Shown: one piece after another, positions 1 to 9,971 of the stretch
How positions within the stretch are numbered: position 1 is the stretch's first letter
Layout of the letters: each line of letters begins with the position of its first letter
Assembly (NCBI GenBank): GCA_028335825.1
Contig: JAIOKI010000014.1
Location: 426,972 to 490,971, forward strand
Origin: Nosema muscidifuracis
Lineage: Eukaryota; Microsporidia; Nosematidae
Direction of reading: 5' to 3'
Length of the DNA stretch: 64,000 nt
Notes under the pieces: model-generated
The model's database searches: none
What the model was told of the DNA's origin: nothing
Seen by the model: only the letters and a program-made list of their open reading frames with translations
Position numbers and translations under genes: made by a program

Positions 1-2
1 TA

Positions 3-641
3 GTTCAATTAACAAGACGAATATGCAACTGTGATCAAGGTTGTCTTAAAAGCTTTCTTAAAAATGTTAATTTTGATACTACATGTCATAATGTTACCCT
101 TGATAATCTAATAAATGACGAAAAGCATTTACAATGTGATATGTTCAACATAAGAGTTGTAGATGGTATTATGCATGATATTGATGATTCAGATTTACTT
201 GATGATACGAGGGAAAAAATACAAAAATCTGTTTATGGTTTATGTCTGAATCATAAAAAAAGTTTTAACAATCTTAAATGTGCTGCTTATGAATTAAAAG
301 ATAATTGTGGTGATGATGAAGAATGTTTAAACATAAGATTTAATCCAGTATTAATAAAAGGATGTGTAAATCCCAATTTTAATAATCAAATCAACAAAAT
401 TGAAGAAATAGTAGGATTTCCTACTTTTAATATGGCTTTTAAAGATTTACAGGGTATAAAAAGATTACCTAGATCAAGTGGTGATTATATTTCACAAGAT
501 AATAATACTGAGTTAATTTATTCTACTGGACTTTGTGTTTCTGCATTGGTTATTTCTATATTTGGATTTATGGTTTTTAAACTATTTAAGAAAAATTCTA
601 AAAAAGATACTAAGCAAGATGAATTAAATAATGATGTTTAA
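3..641 (+). CDS. Cys-rich type I membrane protein, 5' end cut by the window
   Basis: The reading frame is open from the first complete codon of the window (position 3) to TAA at 639-641, so the gene starts outside; the ATG at 141 is an internal methionine. About 212 residues are visible. The N-terminal three quarters is hydrophilic and holds many cysteines (C-N-C and D-x-x-G-C near the left edge, then clusters around 230-370), as expected of a disulfide-bonded ectodomain. A single hydrophobic segment at about 515-585 (TGLCVSALVISIFGFMVF) is followed by a short Lys/Asp-rich tail, giving a type I topology with the N-terminus outside. A signal peptide would lie upstream, out of view. I do not recognise the family. 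A surface or secretory-pathway protein is the natural reading. Confidence 0.75.
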   Translation, partial: VQLTRRICNCDQGCLKSFLKNVNFDTTCHNVTLDNLINDEKHLQCDMFNIRVVDGIMHDIDDSDLLDDTREKIQKSVYGLCLNHKKSFNNLKCAAYELKDNCGDDEECLNIRFNPVLIKGCVNPNFNNQINKIEEIVGFPTFNMAFKDLQGIKRLPRSSGDYISQDNNTELIYSTGLCVSALVISIFGFMVFKLFKKNSKKDTKQDELNNDV

Positions 642-1963
642 TTAAATATATCTGAAATATCATAGAGTTTAATAATTAAATTGTATATTTAAACATAAAA
701 AATACGGAAACATTAGAAATTGAAGTATTTATATCAAATAAAATAAAACAAAAATAATTATATATATCATATGGTGCTTTCTGAAAATTATTAAATATTT
801 AGAGAGTATTATGAAGTAAAAATTATATTAAAAATTAAGTTAGTGGTAAAAAATACATTGGATTCAATGTGAATAAAATTGAACCCCGTGATGAAAGATA
901 AAGTAAACAAAGGCAACTAAAAAAACATTATAAAATTAATAAAAATTACTTACTTTTGTTTGGGGTTTCAAAGATAATGTAATAATACTTTTCTCACTTG
1001 AACACTTAAAAGTAGTCGATATATTTATGACTCATGATTTTTTAAGCTGACATTCTAAAATGCTTTATCAAGATCATCCAAAAGCTATTGAGTATAATGT
1101 CTGATTACAGAACAATATAAATAAACTTCTAGACACTGCTGTTTCCCTTATTTTTTACAATTTCAATATACATATATCTAGACAAAATCTTTTTTTCACA
1201 ATATTTATTAATTAAATAAAATTTTAATATGTGGTAGAAAAGACATGATTCTAAAAATTTATCATAAATATAAATTATATTAAACAGAATTTTTTTCTAA
1301 ACATTACCATCAAATATCTCTATATGTCTAGTTATACAATCTTCATATTTTCTTCTGATTCGTAAGAAATTTTTTACATATTAAATAAATATTTAGGGAT
1401 AAAATTTTTAAAAAAAATAACAAATAAAAAATAATGCAATTTGAGAGGCATGGCACAATTTTAATTATAAATTTTTTTGAATTATATCACCAACAATATT
1501 TTGTTAATTATGTTTTTTATATGTAGACAATAATTTAAGGTCAAAAATACAATTATTTCCTGTATACTATATATATTAAGAAAATATTATATTATTTAAA
1601 TTATTAATGTATTTGCATTTTTTTATTAAAGAATGGACTTTTCAACAAATTAAATTTAACATGAGAAATGTCATATTCATCTAGAATACAGTTTTAAGGT
1701 AAACCAATTAATCAAATCATTAGATTCATTTATATTAAAAAATATTATAATAGATAATAATAATTAGTTTTATCTAGATTATTAGCATTAAAACTATTTG
1801 AATATTTATTTGTTTTTATTATAGTCTAAATAATATTATCTTAATGTTTACATTTCACTTAATTATAATATTTTATCATAATTATAATGTGTTAACTAAA
1901 AATATTTAAATTAATATTTTGATCTTAAAAATATGTAAATTTATAAATTTCAATAAACATATT
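642..1963. other. Intergenic, AT-rich, no gene seen
   Basis: No open frame of useful length, no RNA-like structure and no recognisable repeat was seen on either strand. Confidence 0.5.
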
Positions 1964-2311
1964 TTATTTACATTTCTCTATCTTAGAAGCTAATTTAGAC
2001 ATCCTGACTGACAATCTACATACTTCTCTTGCAATAAGATCTACTTCGTCTACTATATTTTCATAATCTTCTTTAGTACAAGTATTCTTTGCCCCTTCAT
2101 TACACATATTTTGACTACAACATAGCTTGTCATTATCACAACTAAACATCGAATCTGAATTTTTATGTTCTAATCTTTCTTTACACACATCTATACAGCA
2201 TTTATCATCATATTTATCTTTACAACAATCATGAGATTTATTTATATTACACATATCTGATTGTCTTGTAAAGATACTTGATACTAAGAGAAACATTATG
2301 AAAGAATACAT
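1964..2311 (-). CDS. Small Cys-rich secreted protein
   Basis: The 115-residue protein starts with a hydrophobic signal peptide (MYSFIMFLLVSSIFT) and has 13 cysteines, several as CC pairs (D-CC-K, K-CC-I, L-CC-S), in its middle, then a helical C-terminal part ending in EKCK. That pattern is typical of a small disulfide-rich secreted protein; no family was recognised. The start at 2311 is the first ATG after an in-frame TGA. A CCCC motif lies 37 bases upstream (2348-2351, minus strand). An out-of-frame ATG at 2333 sits between the motif and this start, so the exact 5' end is less certain than for other genes here. Stop is TAA. It is flanked by long non-coding DNA on both sides. A host-exposed or spore-surface role is inference. 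Confidence 0.65.
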   Translation of the reverse strand: MYSFIMFLLVSSIFTRQSDMCNINKSHDCCKDKYDDKCCIDVCKERLEHKNSDSMFSCDNDKLCCSQNMCNEGAKNTCTKEDYENIVDEVDLIAREVCRLSVRMSKLASKIEKCK

Positions 2312-2463
2312 AAAATACTGTAATAAAATTCATTAAATACCTTTAAAGGGGTATCTATATCAGTATAAATGAAATAGTTTGTATAAAATAAATTCTATTT
2401 AACTGTTTAATGATATAAATTTAATTTGTCAGTTTAATATAAATAAGTGTTTAAAGCAATTAG

Positions 2464-2727
2464 TCATAGATTAAATTTTTATATATTTATAAAATTATCT
2501 TTGCCTGCTTCTGTAAAATCGTTTTAAGTTAATTTATTAATTAGTTGGTTTATGACTCTTATAATTATACCTATTAAAAGATAAAATTTATAATATTCAA
2601 AAGATAGATATTTAGATACATAAAATACTATCTTCAAATTAATGTTCCTCTTTAATTATATAAATAAAGACATCATTATATTTTTGACACTTCTTCCTCT
2701 ATTATTTCAATTAATAACAATGTCTAA
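2464..2727. repeat. Dispersed repeat A, copy 1
   Basis: About 260 bases closely resemble 30,199-30,439 in the same orientation, including shared stretches such as TTTGCCTGCTTCTGTAAAAT. The second copy lacks about 25 bases present here near 2580-2610. No protein was recognised in it. The high identity against an otherwise drifting AT-rich background suggests a fairly recent duplication or a short mobile unit. Confidence 0.75.
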
Positions 2728-2893
2728 ATATACAACTTAGATTTTTATATAACATAAATAGTAAACTTTAGATCTTGATCATATTGTTATTCTTCTATTA
2801 AAATTAATTTATTTAAAAAGAAAAATTATGAATCTTAAATATATCATATTTCTTATGTTTGTTTATCTACTTTAATAAATTAAAAAAAAAGAA

Positions 2894-2896
2894 GGG
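2894..2896 (+). promoter_or_regulatory. GGG-like start-proximal motif
   Basis: GAAGGGTAAAATG puts a GGG core four bases before the ATG at 2901. Microsporidia are known to use CCC- or GGG-like motifs just upstream of starts. It decides for 2901 over the in-frame ATG at 2859. Confidence 0.5.
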
Positions 2897-2900
2897 TAAA

Positions 2901-3176
2901 ATGAATTCGTTATTTAAGTATGTAGCTCTATTTCTTACAGGATTACTATTTAAACAAGTATCAGCTTTAGAAACTACTAATTTAACATTAGATAATGCTA
3001 ATCTAGAGAAGAGTTTTAATATGAATTTTTATTTTTGGCTGGTTAGCTTGATAATCTTAGTTGGTTCTTTTGCTGTGATTATGTTTTTGAAATGGAAGAA
3101 ATCAAAGAAAGTAACCTATCGAAACGATTATAATGTAGGATATAGTCTTGTGAATATTCCTAAAGTGAATATATAA
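2901..3176 (+). CDS. Tiny type I membrane protein
   Basis: This predicts 91 residues when started at 2901. The ORF could start 14 codons earlier (2859), but those codons encode a lysine-rich lead that would mask the signal peptide, and a GGG motif sits directly before 2901. The protein has a signal peptide (MNSLFKYVALFLTGLLF...VSA), about 30 residues outside with possible N-glycosylation sites (N-L-T and others), one membrane span (FYFWLVSLIILVGSFAVIMF), and a basic tail starting KWKKSKK. No family is recognised. It has no close neighbour; the next gene is 1.5 kb downstream. Confidence 0.6.
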   Translation: MNSLFKYVALFLTGLLFKQVSALETTNLTLDNANLEKSFNMNFYFWLVSLIILVGSFAVIMFLKWKKSKKVTYRNDYNVGYSLVNIPKVNI

Positions 3177-4645
3177 TAAATCATTGATTTTTTATAAAAA
3201 AATATATTTTAAAAAGAATGGATGAAAAGAGCTAATCAACTTTTTATATCTTAAATATTAAAATTTTTCAAAAATTTACATAAAAATACTTTAATTTTAA
3301 ATATTAAAATGAATCTAATATTATATCAATAATTTCGAATTATTTATCTACTCTATCATGAGGTGTTAATCAGTTATAATTTTAATATCATCAAATTCTG
3401 TCCAGAAATAGAGACAAATAAATGAATATCAGTAGAAGCATTACATCTCTCGATTTTATAGCATATTCAATATTATGTATATGCTTTATATACTAGAAAT
3501 ATATATATAAAGGACAACGATTAAATGTATAAATAGAAAATCTTTGCAAGTAGTTTTTTTAAGTCAAGCCTATATCAATTTTATCTATAAACGGGTTCTA
3601 CAATATTTAATTTATGCCATTTTAATTAGATAAATATAAAAATATATGAATTTGACTGCTATATGAAGAAAATATTCTAAAAAATACGATTTAAATACAC
3701 CCTATAATTTTACTGATCTTTCTACAGAAAATTGCTCATACACTCAATTTAATTTTAAATATTAGAAATTCATTAACGAACAAATTATTTGATTATATTT
3801 TCATATTTATTTCAATAAAAAATTTTTAAAAAATGAATAAATTATACGAAATCAATTTATTTTATTTTGAATTTGTAGTAACTTGATTTTTGGATTACAT
3901 GGGTCAAATTTCTAGATAAACAAAATTTAAAAAAATAGCCTTAAAGTTCTAGTTCATAGAAAAATTAATTAAACACTTTTAGTTCATTGGTAATATATTC
4001 AAAATTAGTGATCTCTTTTCTTCATATAAAACAGTAAATCATTAGTTAGAATTTATAAATTCTATTAATTTATGCTATACAGATACTATTGAGAGGAATA
4101 AAAGCAGAAACATTTTCTAGTCAAAAAACTAGAAAAAATAATAGGATGTTTTTTTGTAAAGCTTTCTTTTTAATTACTTTTTAAAATCTAAGAGGGTCAC
4201 TTCAAGCATAGATTTTTTTATAATATAAATTATGTCATGTTATTAGATGGATACATCATTAACAAAAAATAACGTTGAATAAATTTTTTTTAAAAATTTT
4301 TAGTTAAATAAAATTAATAAAAATAACAATAAGCCAGAATCAAATATTCAAAATCTCCATTACTCCAATTACCACTAAATTTATCCCTCAAAATATCATT
4401 TTTAGAACATTATTTAAATTCTATTCTTAATATCACATTTTGTTTAATTCAACTGTTATAAATCTAAATTTTATCTCATTTATTATTTATTAATTTATTT
4501 CTTAAAAATTTAATCTATTTTAAATAATCAATTTTATATACAAATAAATCTATTTTATGTTAAATTATTTTAGCATTTATTCGTTTTAATTTAATTCTAC
4601 ATGATGAGTCATTTAATATATTTTTATATATAAAGAGCCTTAAAG
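3177..4645. other. Intergenic with dispersed repeat and a hairpin
   Basis: It contains dispersed repeat B (3312-3475) and a perfect 9-bp inverted repeat at 4113-4121 and 4128-4136 with a 6-base loop. Nothing else was recognised. Confidence 0.5.
3312..3475. repeat. Dispersed repeat B, copy 1
   Basis: This resembles 44,343-44,495 in the same orientation, with blocks such as TAATTTTAATATCATC and AGAGACA shared through about 150 bases of otherwise drifted sequence. On the minus strand both copies read as similar fragments (R-D-V followed by hydrophobic residues), so it may be a remnant of a repeated gene or element, too decayed to name. Confidence 0.55.
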
Positions 4646-5269
4646 ATGTTTTTAATGAAATTTCTTATAGAATTTATTATTTTTTATATTAGTAATGTAG
4701 AATCAATCGAAACAATTAAGAGTTGTAGATCTGATTTGATAACTAATATCTACATAGATATTACTAACCCTAATGTTAAAACAATTGAAATGGGTTTTTA
4801 TAGATTCATTCAAAATGATAAATCGTTTATAAGAATAAGTCCAGAACATATAAAAGAAATAGAATCAATTAAATATAAGTTTAGAGAATTGAAAGAAGAT
4901 ATCAAAAAAGTAGGAACTCCTATCAAAGTTCATGCACAAGATATTATTAACAATATATTTGATACATACATAAGAATTATAAATAATTCAATATTAGAGA
5001 TGTCTTATGGAAATGGAAAAGGGTTGATATATTTTACTAAAGAATTTGCTATGAAATCTGTAAATAATGAAATTTGGATTATTTCTAGAAGAGAAGATAT
5101 TTTAAAATCATTGACAGATGATTATTTAGAAAATAGTGAAATATTAAAGATTAGGGAATCTAAAGTTATAGAGAACGAATTTTTTACAAAAGTCGTGGAT
5201 TTGTGGTTTTATATCATAAAAGGGTATTCCAATATTATCACAGATAATGAGCAAGTCTATATATATTAA
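4646..5269 (+). CDS. Signal-peptide orphan protein, 207 aa
   Basis: The protein begins with a short hydrophobic leader (MFLMKFLIEFIIFYISNVES) that looks like a signal peptide, then an acidic/basic alpha-helical body of about 185 residues with one early cysteine (K-S-C-R) and no second membrane span. GAGCCTTAAAG precedes the ATG at 4646, a weak CCC-like motif; the ATG at 4655 (residue 4) is an alternative. It ends in TAA 21 bases from the end of the convergent Rpp30/Rpp1 gene, so the two transcripts probably overlap at their 3' ends. A G-F-Y-R-F string recurs in the orphan at 55,030-55,716 at a similar N-terminal position, which is not enough to claim kinship. Confidence 0.65.
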   Translation: MFLMKFLIEFIIFYISNVESIETIKSCRSDLITNIYIDITNPNVKTIEMGFYRFIQNDKSFIRISPEHIKEIESIKYKFRELKEDIKKVGTPIKVHAQDIINNIFDTYIRIINNSILEMSYGNGKGLIYFTKEFAMKSVNNEIWIISRREDILKSLTDDYLENSEILKIRESKVIENEFFTKVVDLWFYIIKGYSNIITDNEQVYIY

Positions 5270-5290
5270 ATATCTTCATTTTTAATTTAT

Positions 5291-5986
5291 CTAAAAATTA
5301 CCCGTTTTCAATTTTTTAATTAAAAAATCTTCTTTAAGATTTCCCTCATTTACATCATTAAATATACAATCATTGCTCATAAATCTTTTAGAAGCACAAT
5401 TCTCCATTAATTTTCTACTATTATTCATAATCAACTTACATTTATCATCTCCAATATCAAATACAAGTAACATCTTTTGAATATCCAAAGGAGATTTGAG
5501 CTCAGTAGAACAAGAAGCCCCAGATCCAATGACTACATTCCTGCATTTTGTATATTTAATAAGAGATTTAACGTTATACATCCAAATAAGTCTATCTTTT
5601 TTATTATACAAAGAATCAGATATATTAATTTCATAAAAAATATTAGGATTAATATTTTTAAACTTAATGATTTTGGTAAAATCAAATGTTACTAGATCAC
5701 ACATATTCTCATCAATAGGCTTATCTAAATCAGTAAGTTTTAAACATAAAATGTCGCATTTCTTGAGTAAGTGTTTGGTATTGAAGTTAGGATTATCTAT
5801 AGAAATAGTAAGCTTTTTGTATATATTTTTTGTGTGTAAAGTGAATGGAAGAGTAAAATCTATAGGTTTGTTTATATCCTTTTGATTAATTTGTTTGGAT
5901 AAACAAAATCCTGTATACTCACTAATTTCTAAACTTGATATATCCTTTTTAGAATATTTGATATTTATATTCGTATCGTAATACAT
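5291..5986 (-). CDS. RPP1: RNase P/MRP protein subunit Rpp30/Rpp1
   Basis: The 231-residue protein matches the Rpp30/Rpp1 family, a TIM-barrel (PHP-like) protein component of RNase P and RNase MRP, which process the 5' ends of tRNAs and pre-rRNA in the nucleus. The clearest part is the second half: the F-Y-E-I-N-I-S segment (the family has YFEI-x-Y/S), then R-N-V-V-I-G-S-G-A-S with the family's VI-SSGA pattern, then E-L-K-S-P-L-D-I-Q-K-M matching ELRGPYDVANL, and a C-terminal helix with N-S-R-K-L. The N-terminal half is diverged. Length is slightly below yeast and human homologues (about 270-290). The start is fixed by TTTTACCCCATATAATG. This is the only intact gene here ending in TAG. It is convergent with the preceding orphan. 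Confidence 0.82.
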   Translation of the reverse strand: MYYDTNINIKYSKKDISSLEISEYTGFCLSKQINQKDINKPIDFTLPFTLHTKNIYKKLTISIDNPNFNTKHLLKKCDILCLKLTDLDKPIDENMCDLVTFDFTKIIKFKNINPNIFYEINISDSLYNKKDRLIWMYNVKSLIKYTKCRNVVIGSGASCSTELKSPLDIQKMLLVFDIGDDKCKLIMNNSRKLMENCASKRFMSNDCIFNDVNEGNLKEDFLIKKLKTGNF

Positions 5987-5993
5987 AATATAT

Positions 5994-5997
5994 GGGG
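5994..5997 (-). promoter_or_regulatory. CCCC start motif of RPP1
   Basis: On the minus strand TTTTACCCCATATAATG places CCCC seven bases before the start codon, a classic microsporidian start-proximal motif. Confidence 0.7.
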
Positions 5998-6126
5998 TAA
6001 AAAATTATCAAAAAATTAGATTTTATTCTTAACGTATACTAAAAAATAAAATGATTAATTTAAAGACAAATATTAGTTTTATAGTGCATAACACGTCATT
6101 TTAATTTAAGAATAAAATATTAATAT

Positions 6127-6192
6127 TTAAAAATACATATATAAATATGTAAAAATACACATATATAAATATTTAAAAATACATATATAAAT
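6127..6192. repeat. Short tandem repeat, about three units of 22-24 bp
   Basis: Three near-identical copies of a unit containing AAAAATACATATATAAAT lie head to tail between the RPP1 start and the next gene. The middle copy carries ACACAT in place of ACAT. Confidence 0.7.
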
Positions 6193-6374
6193 TTAATTAA
6201 ACAAAAAGTGAAAGATAAATTAAATTATTATATTACTTTATCATTTAAAAATATATCTATGGATTTAATTTAGTCAGGGTGAGTAAGAATCTCTTACAAA
6301 TAAAAAAAAAATAAATATTTGAAGTAATCTTAAGCATTTTACTTTTAACCTAAATTAACATCAAAAATATTTTA

Positions 6375-6989
6375 TTATAAAATATATTCTAAAAAGTAAT
6401 TAGACATAATGTAAAAAGCAGAAACTTTTTTGTTTTGCTCTAGAATATATTTATCCTCCGACAAATTTCTTTTTATGTTCTCAGATAGATTTAATGAATT
6501 ATCTAAATAGATTTTATCAAATATTTTAATATATAAAGATATTTGACTCATTTCGTTATCCGGAAAAGTAACCTGGAAAGTATTACCTTCTTGAATAAAA
6601 TCAGCAATAAAAAGTTTTCTGATATATTTTGTACTGTCAAAGAACTCATCATTTAATTTTTTAATATCAGTCTCAATTTCTAATAATTTTTTATTTATTT
6701 TGTTTTCTTTATCAAAAACTTCACCTATATATATTTCTGTTATTTCTCTAAGATGTTTTTTCTTAGAATGGGCGAGAATCTTTAAACTATTTAATAATTC
6801 TGTAAAAACATCTTTATCAAAATCACCTTTAAACTTTTTCATTTCTATATATGCACTTCTAAAATTAAATTTATTCTTACCAGTAACCGTTGTATAATAT
6901 TTTGTAAAGTATAAGCCAAAAGAGAAACAACTTAGAAGTAAAAAAATAAGGATTATAACTATATAAATAAAAAATCTATCTAATGACAT
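6375..6989 (-). CDS. Signal-anchored orphan protein, 204 aa
   Basis: A strongly hydrophobic segment at residues 7-30 (FIYIVIILIFLLLSCFSFGLYF), preceded by a short leader with D and R, looks like an uncleaved signal anchor. The rest is charged and helical, with a Lys/Glu-rich stretch around residues 85-115 (K-E-N-K-I-N-K-K-L-L-E-I-E) that could form a coiled coil. No family was recognised and no CCC motif is seen before the ATG. It is codirectional with RPP1, about 390 bases upstream of it. Stop TAA. Confidence 0.6.
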   Translation of the reverse strand: MSLDRFFIYIVIILIFLLLSCFSFGLYFTKYYTTVTGKNKFNFRSAYIEMKKFKGDFDKDVFTELLNSLKILAHSKKKHLREITEIYIGEVFDKENKINKKLLEIETDIKKLNDEFFDSTKYIRKLFIADFIQEGNTFQVTFPDNEMSQISLYIKIFDKIYLDNSLNLSENIKRNLSEDKYILEQNKKVSAFYIMSNYFLEYIL

Positions 6990-8335
6990 TCAGTCAATAG
7001 ATTTTTTACTTTTATAAAATCAATTATTTGTACCAATAGTTTTTGTGTTATTTTCAAAACCTCCTTAAGTCTAAGATTAAGTTATTTAATTATTTAAATT
7101 ATTATATATAAAATACATTAAATTTTATGATATTTAATCCCTAGTTAGTAAAAAGTAAAAAAAATAAATTTTTATCTATGAAAGATGATTCACATCTAAT
7201 TATTTTTGTACAAAACCGTCGTATCTTCGAGGATATGTTCCCTTCTTGAAAATATTATAAGATCATACCTTTTTTTAATATTGTTAATTACTACTTTTAT
7301 ATCTTTGGGTTATCATCATTTTTATATATTTAGATAGCATTGTGTGAAGTTTACAAATAGTCAATTTTTTGAATATAAAATTTATTTTTTATTAATAGGT
7401 GTAACTATAGAAAAAAAAACAAATTGTTTTTTTTGTAATTTAATTATCAAAAAGTGGGAGTTAACTTTAAATTCAAATTTGATACTATAAGGTAATTAGT
7501 AAATGTTTGAATATATTGAAAAAAAATAGATCTAATTTGTGTAAATATACTAATGAATATGCCAAAGGACATCTCTGACAAATTTTGATAATAATAACAT
7601 TTAAACATTATAAAGCAAAAGTATGATACAAAACTAAAATACCTTACTTTTTATATTAGAGTATTTCGTAAATTTTATTAAAACAGATATTTTGTAAAGC
7701 CAACACATCAATATATTAAAATAAGGACAAGTTTTGAGTAGTTATAGTTCATGAAGTTGAAGATACTTTTGTAAGCAATTTATTAAATAAATTTGATTAT
7801 AATTTTTAATACGTTGGAGATTTCTGCGAATTGAAAAAAATAAATAAACTAAAAGATACTGTTTTAGATATTTAATCATATATGGGTTTAATAATGTGAA
7901 TATTTTGCCTCCTATTCCTCATCTTTTCTTGGATTGCTAATCTCTCTGCTTTCAAGAGTTTTCTTCAGAGTAATAGGTTAGAAATTTGATTTTTTATCCA
8001 GAGATATTCTACATTTAGTATTGTATTTAGTTGATATTTCATTTAGGTTAGAAATGTATTTTTTGTCTTCAAAGCCATATATTAGAAAGAGATTATTGGT
8101 TATTAAGTCGTTTTTTCAAAATTTCAGGATTATTGAATTAAAACTAATTATGATTATTTGACAACTCTAACTTTAAAAAGCAAGGTAATGTTAAATGTTA
8201 ATATAAACCACTTTTTAATAGTTTCAGATACTATTTTCGATTATAAATATTACTGCTGTTTAATGACTTATAATCATTGACTATTTATAAACACTCCAAA
8301 ATAACTTGATATCAAACAATTACAAATCATAAATT
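6990..8335. other. Intergenic, possible decayed coding near 7.9-8.1 kb
   Basis: Mostly featureless. On the minus strand around 7,900-8,100 the base composition rises and short open pieces appear, with many stops, suggesting an old gene remnant that cannot be identified. Confidence 0.3.
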
Positions 8336-9700
8336 TTAATTAGAATTATCTTCGTAAACAATCGCTTCAAAATAATTTGTCACTGTAGTTTTAGTAGTAC
8401 ACAAATGACATTTTTCTTCTAAATAGTAAAAATATTCCCCAAGCAATTCTCTTCCTATAAAGTGTCCACATGAAAGTCTAAGACAGACACTTGATTTACC
8501 CACACTGTTTTCTGATGGTTTCTTAAAGGTATAATTTTTTAAATCTACTACAGTTGTAAATTCATGTAGTTTATCTTCAATAATATTATTATTGATTAAT
8601 TTTAACATTTCTTCTGACGAATCGAATTTTTCTTTCAACGATTTTAGAACTAAATTTAAATGAAAAAACTTTTCAATATCTTGAATTTCAATTTTATTCC
8701 TGTTTTTATCAATTTTCGTCATTTTAATTAATATTTCACAATTATAAGTCAATGAAAACAAATGTATCTGACTTAGCAAAATATCAGTATTTTTATTATC
8801 AAAATATATTGGTTTATTCATGTATTTCTTAAAATCATTGCAAAAAATATTTATAGTGTCAGTTTTTGTGCATGTGTATAAATGTAAAGATTCAAAAAAA
8901 CTTTCAAGATCATCCAATGAGGTAGGAAATTTAAAGCTAATATATATTTGTTGTAAATTATCATTTATTTTTTCTTGTCCTGAAAAAAATAAAAAAATGC
9001 TGGGCTCTTTTGAATTCATCAACTCTAAAATTTTGCTCGAATTTTCGTAATATGGTAATTCATCATATAAATTAGGAATATTTAGTGTTTTAAGTATTCT
9101 GAAAAACATATCTGACATAAAAAGCAAATCCAATATTAAATATTTGTCAATAAGATTTCCGGCTTTAATGACTTTTCTAACATTTAATTTAGATTTGTCA
9201 TTAAAGTATTTGTATATATTGTTTAAAATTCTCTCATCGAATTTGCTATTAAACTTAACGTAAAGCTTAAATAATAAAGTTAAACTTGGATTATCATATT
9301 TGGGATCACCAAACATTTGACCAAACTTAGATGAGAATTTTAGAATGGAATGAATCGAATTACTAAGAAGACTATTTTTATATTCAGCTTTTTTACAAAA
9401 TATACATTCATTCATTTCAAAAGACATTAAATATAGAATTAATTCATTACTATCATCTGATACAATGTCGTGCATATTCTCTAAAGTTTCAAATATATAA
9501 TCTGTAATCATTTCTTTTTCTTGATTTTTGTCTAATATATCTAAAAAAAATTCCCTATTGATAAAATCATGTTTCTTATCTAAAATATCTTTAATAGTTT
9601 TAAACATTAAAGTGTCTATAAAAGATTTTTCCTTAGAAATATTCACATTTTCCAAATTTGATGTACCACAATAAAGTAGAGTTAAGTGAAAAAATATCAT
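8336..9700 (-). CDS. Secreted or anchored orphan with a RING/SP-RING-like tail
   Basis: The ATG at 9715 opens the frame, but AATTCCCTTATG places a CCC motif right before the in-frame ATG at 9700, so the protein more likely starts MIFFHLTLLYCGTSN (454 residues), giving a clean signal peptide. The body is helical and Lys/Asn-rich. The last 50 residues carry a cysteine/histidine cluster: C406, C411-G-H413 and C431-H-L-C434. The C-x-H followed after 17 residues by C-x-x-C resembles the second half of RING or SP-RING domains, but the first and middle metal ligands are not all present, so zinc binding is plausible and E3 activity unproven. A further C-x-x-C (E-C-I-F-C) lies near residue 105. A secreted protein with such a tail is odd. 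Confidence 0.65.
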   Translation of the reverse strand: MIFFHLTLLYCGTSNLENVNISKEKSFIDTLMFKTIKDILDKKHDFINREFFLDILDKNQEKEMITDYIFETLENMHDIVSDDSNELILYLMSFEMNECIFCKKAEYKNSLLSNSIHSILKFSSKFGQMFGDPKYDNPSLTLLFKLYVKFNSKFDERILNNIYKYFNDKSKLNVRKVIKAGNLIDKYLILDLLFMSDMFFRILKTLNIPNLYDELPYYENSSKILELMNSKEPSIFLFFSGQEKINDNLQQIYISFKFPTSLDDLESFFESLHLYTCTKTDTINIFCNDFKKYMNKPIYFDNKNTDILLSQIHLFSLTYNCEILIKMTKIDKNRNKIEIQDIEKFFHLNLVLKSLKEKFDSSEEMLKLINNNIIEDKLHEFTTVVDLKNYTFKKPSENSVGKSSVCLRLSCGHFIGRELLGEYFYYLEEKCHLCTTKTTVTNYFEAIVYEDNSN

Positions 9701-9702
9701 AA

Positions 9703-9705
9703 GGG
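9703..9705 (-). promoter_or_regulatory. CCC start motif inside the longest ORF
   Basis: On the minus strand TTCCCTTATG ends at the ATG at 9700. It lies inside the longer open frame and argues that translation starts at 9700 instead of 9715. Confidence 0.6.
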
Positions 9706-9904
9706 AATTACACAAAAGTTTTATTTATATTAAAAAGATAAATTAAAAATTATATATTTTAATCTAAATTATTAATCACATAAAATATTATACACTCATA
9801 GTTACTCAGTTAAAATTTCAAACATATCATAAATTTTAATTAATTTATCAGATCAACTATTATATTGTTATTTTATTCAAATTCAGCTATATTTTAAACT
9901 TATT

Positions 9905-9971
9905 AATTTATATATTTTATTAAAATTTTTATGTTTTGTTTTTAAAAATTTTTAATAAAATATATAAATAA
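9905..9971. repeat. Near-perfect inverted repeat (27-bp arms)
   Basis: The left arm (9905-9931) and right arm (9943-9971) are reverse complements apart from a one- or two-base difference, around an 11-base loop. It lies about 200 bases upstream of the minus-strand gene that starts at 9700. It could fold as a long hairpin or be the relic of a small palindromic element. Confidence 0.6.

Noticed and set aside
5477-5885. Two 72-codon plus-strand ORFs inside RPP1
   Set aside because: They are antisense shadows of the convincing Rpp30/Rpp1 reading frame.
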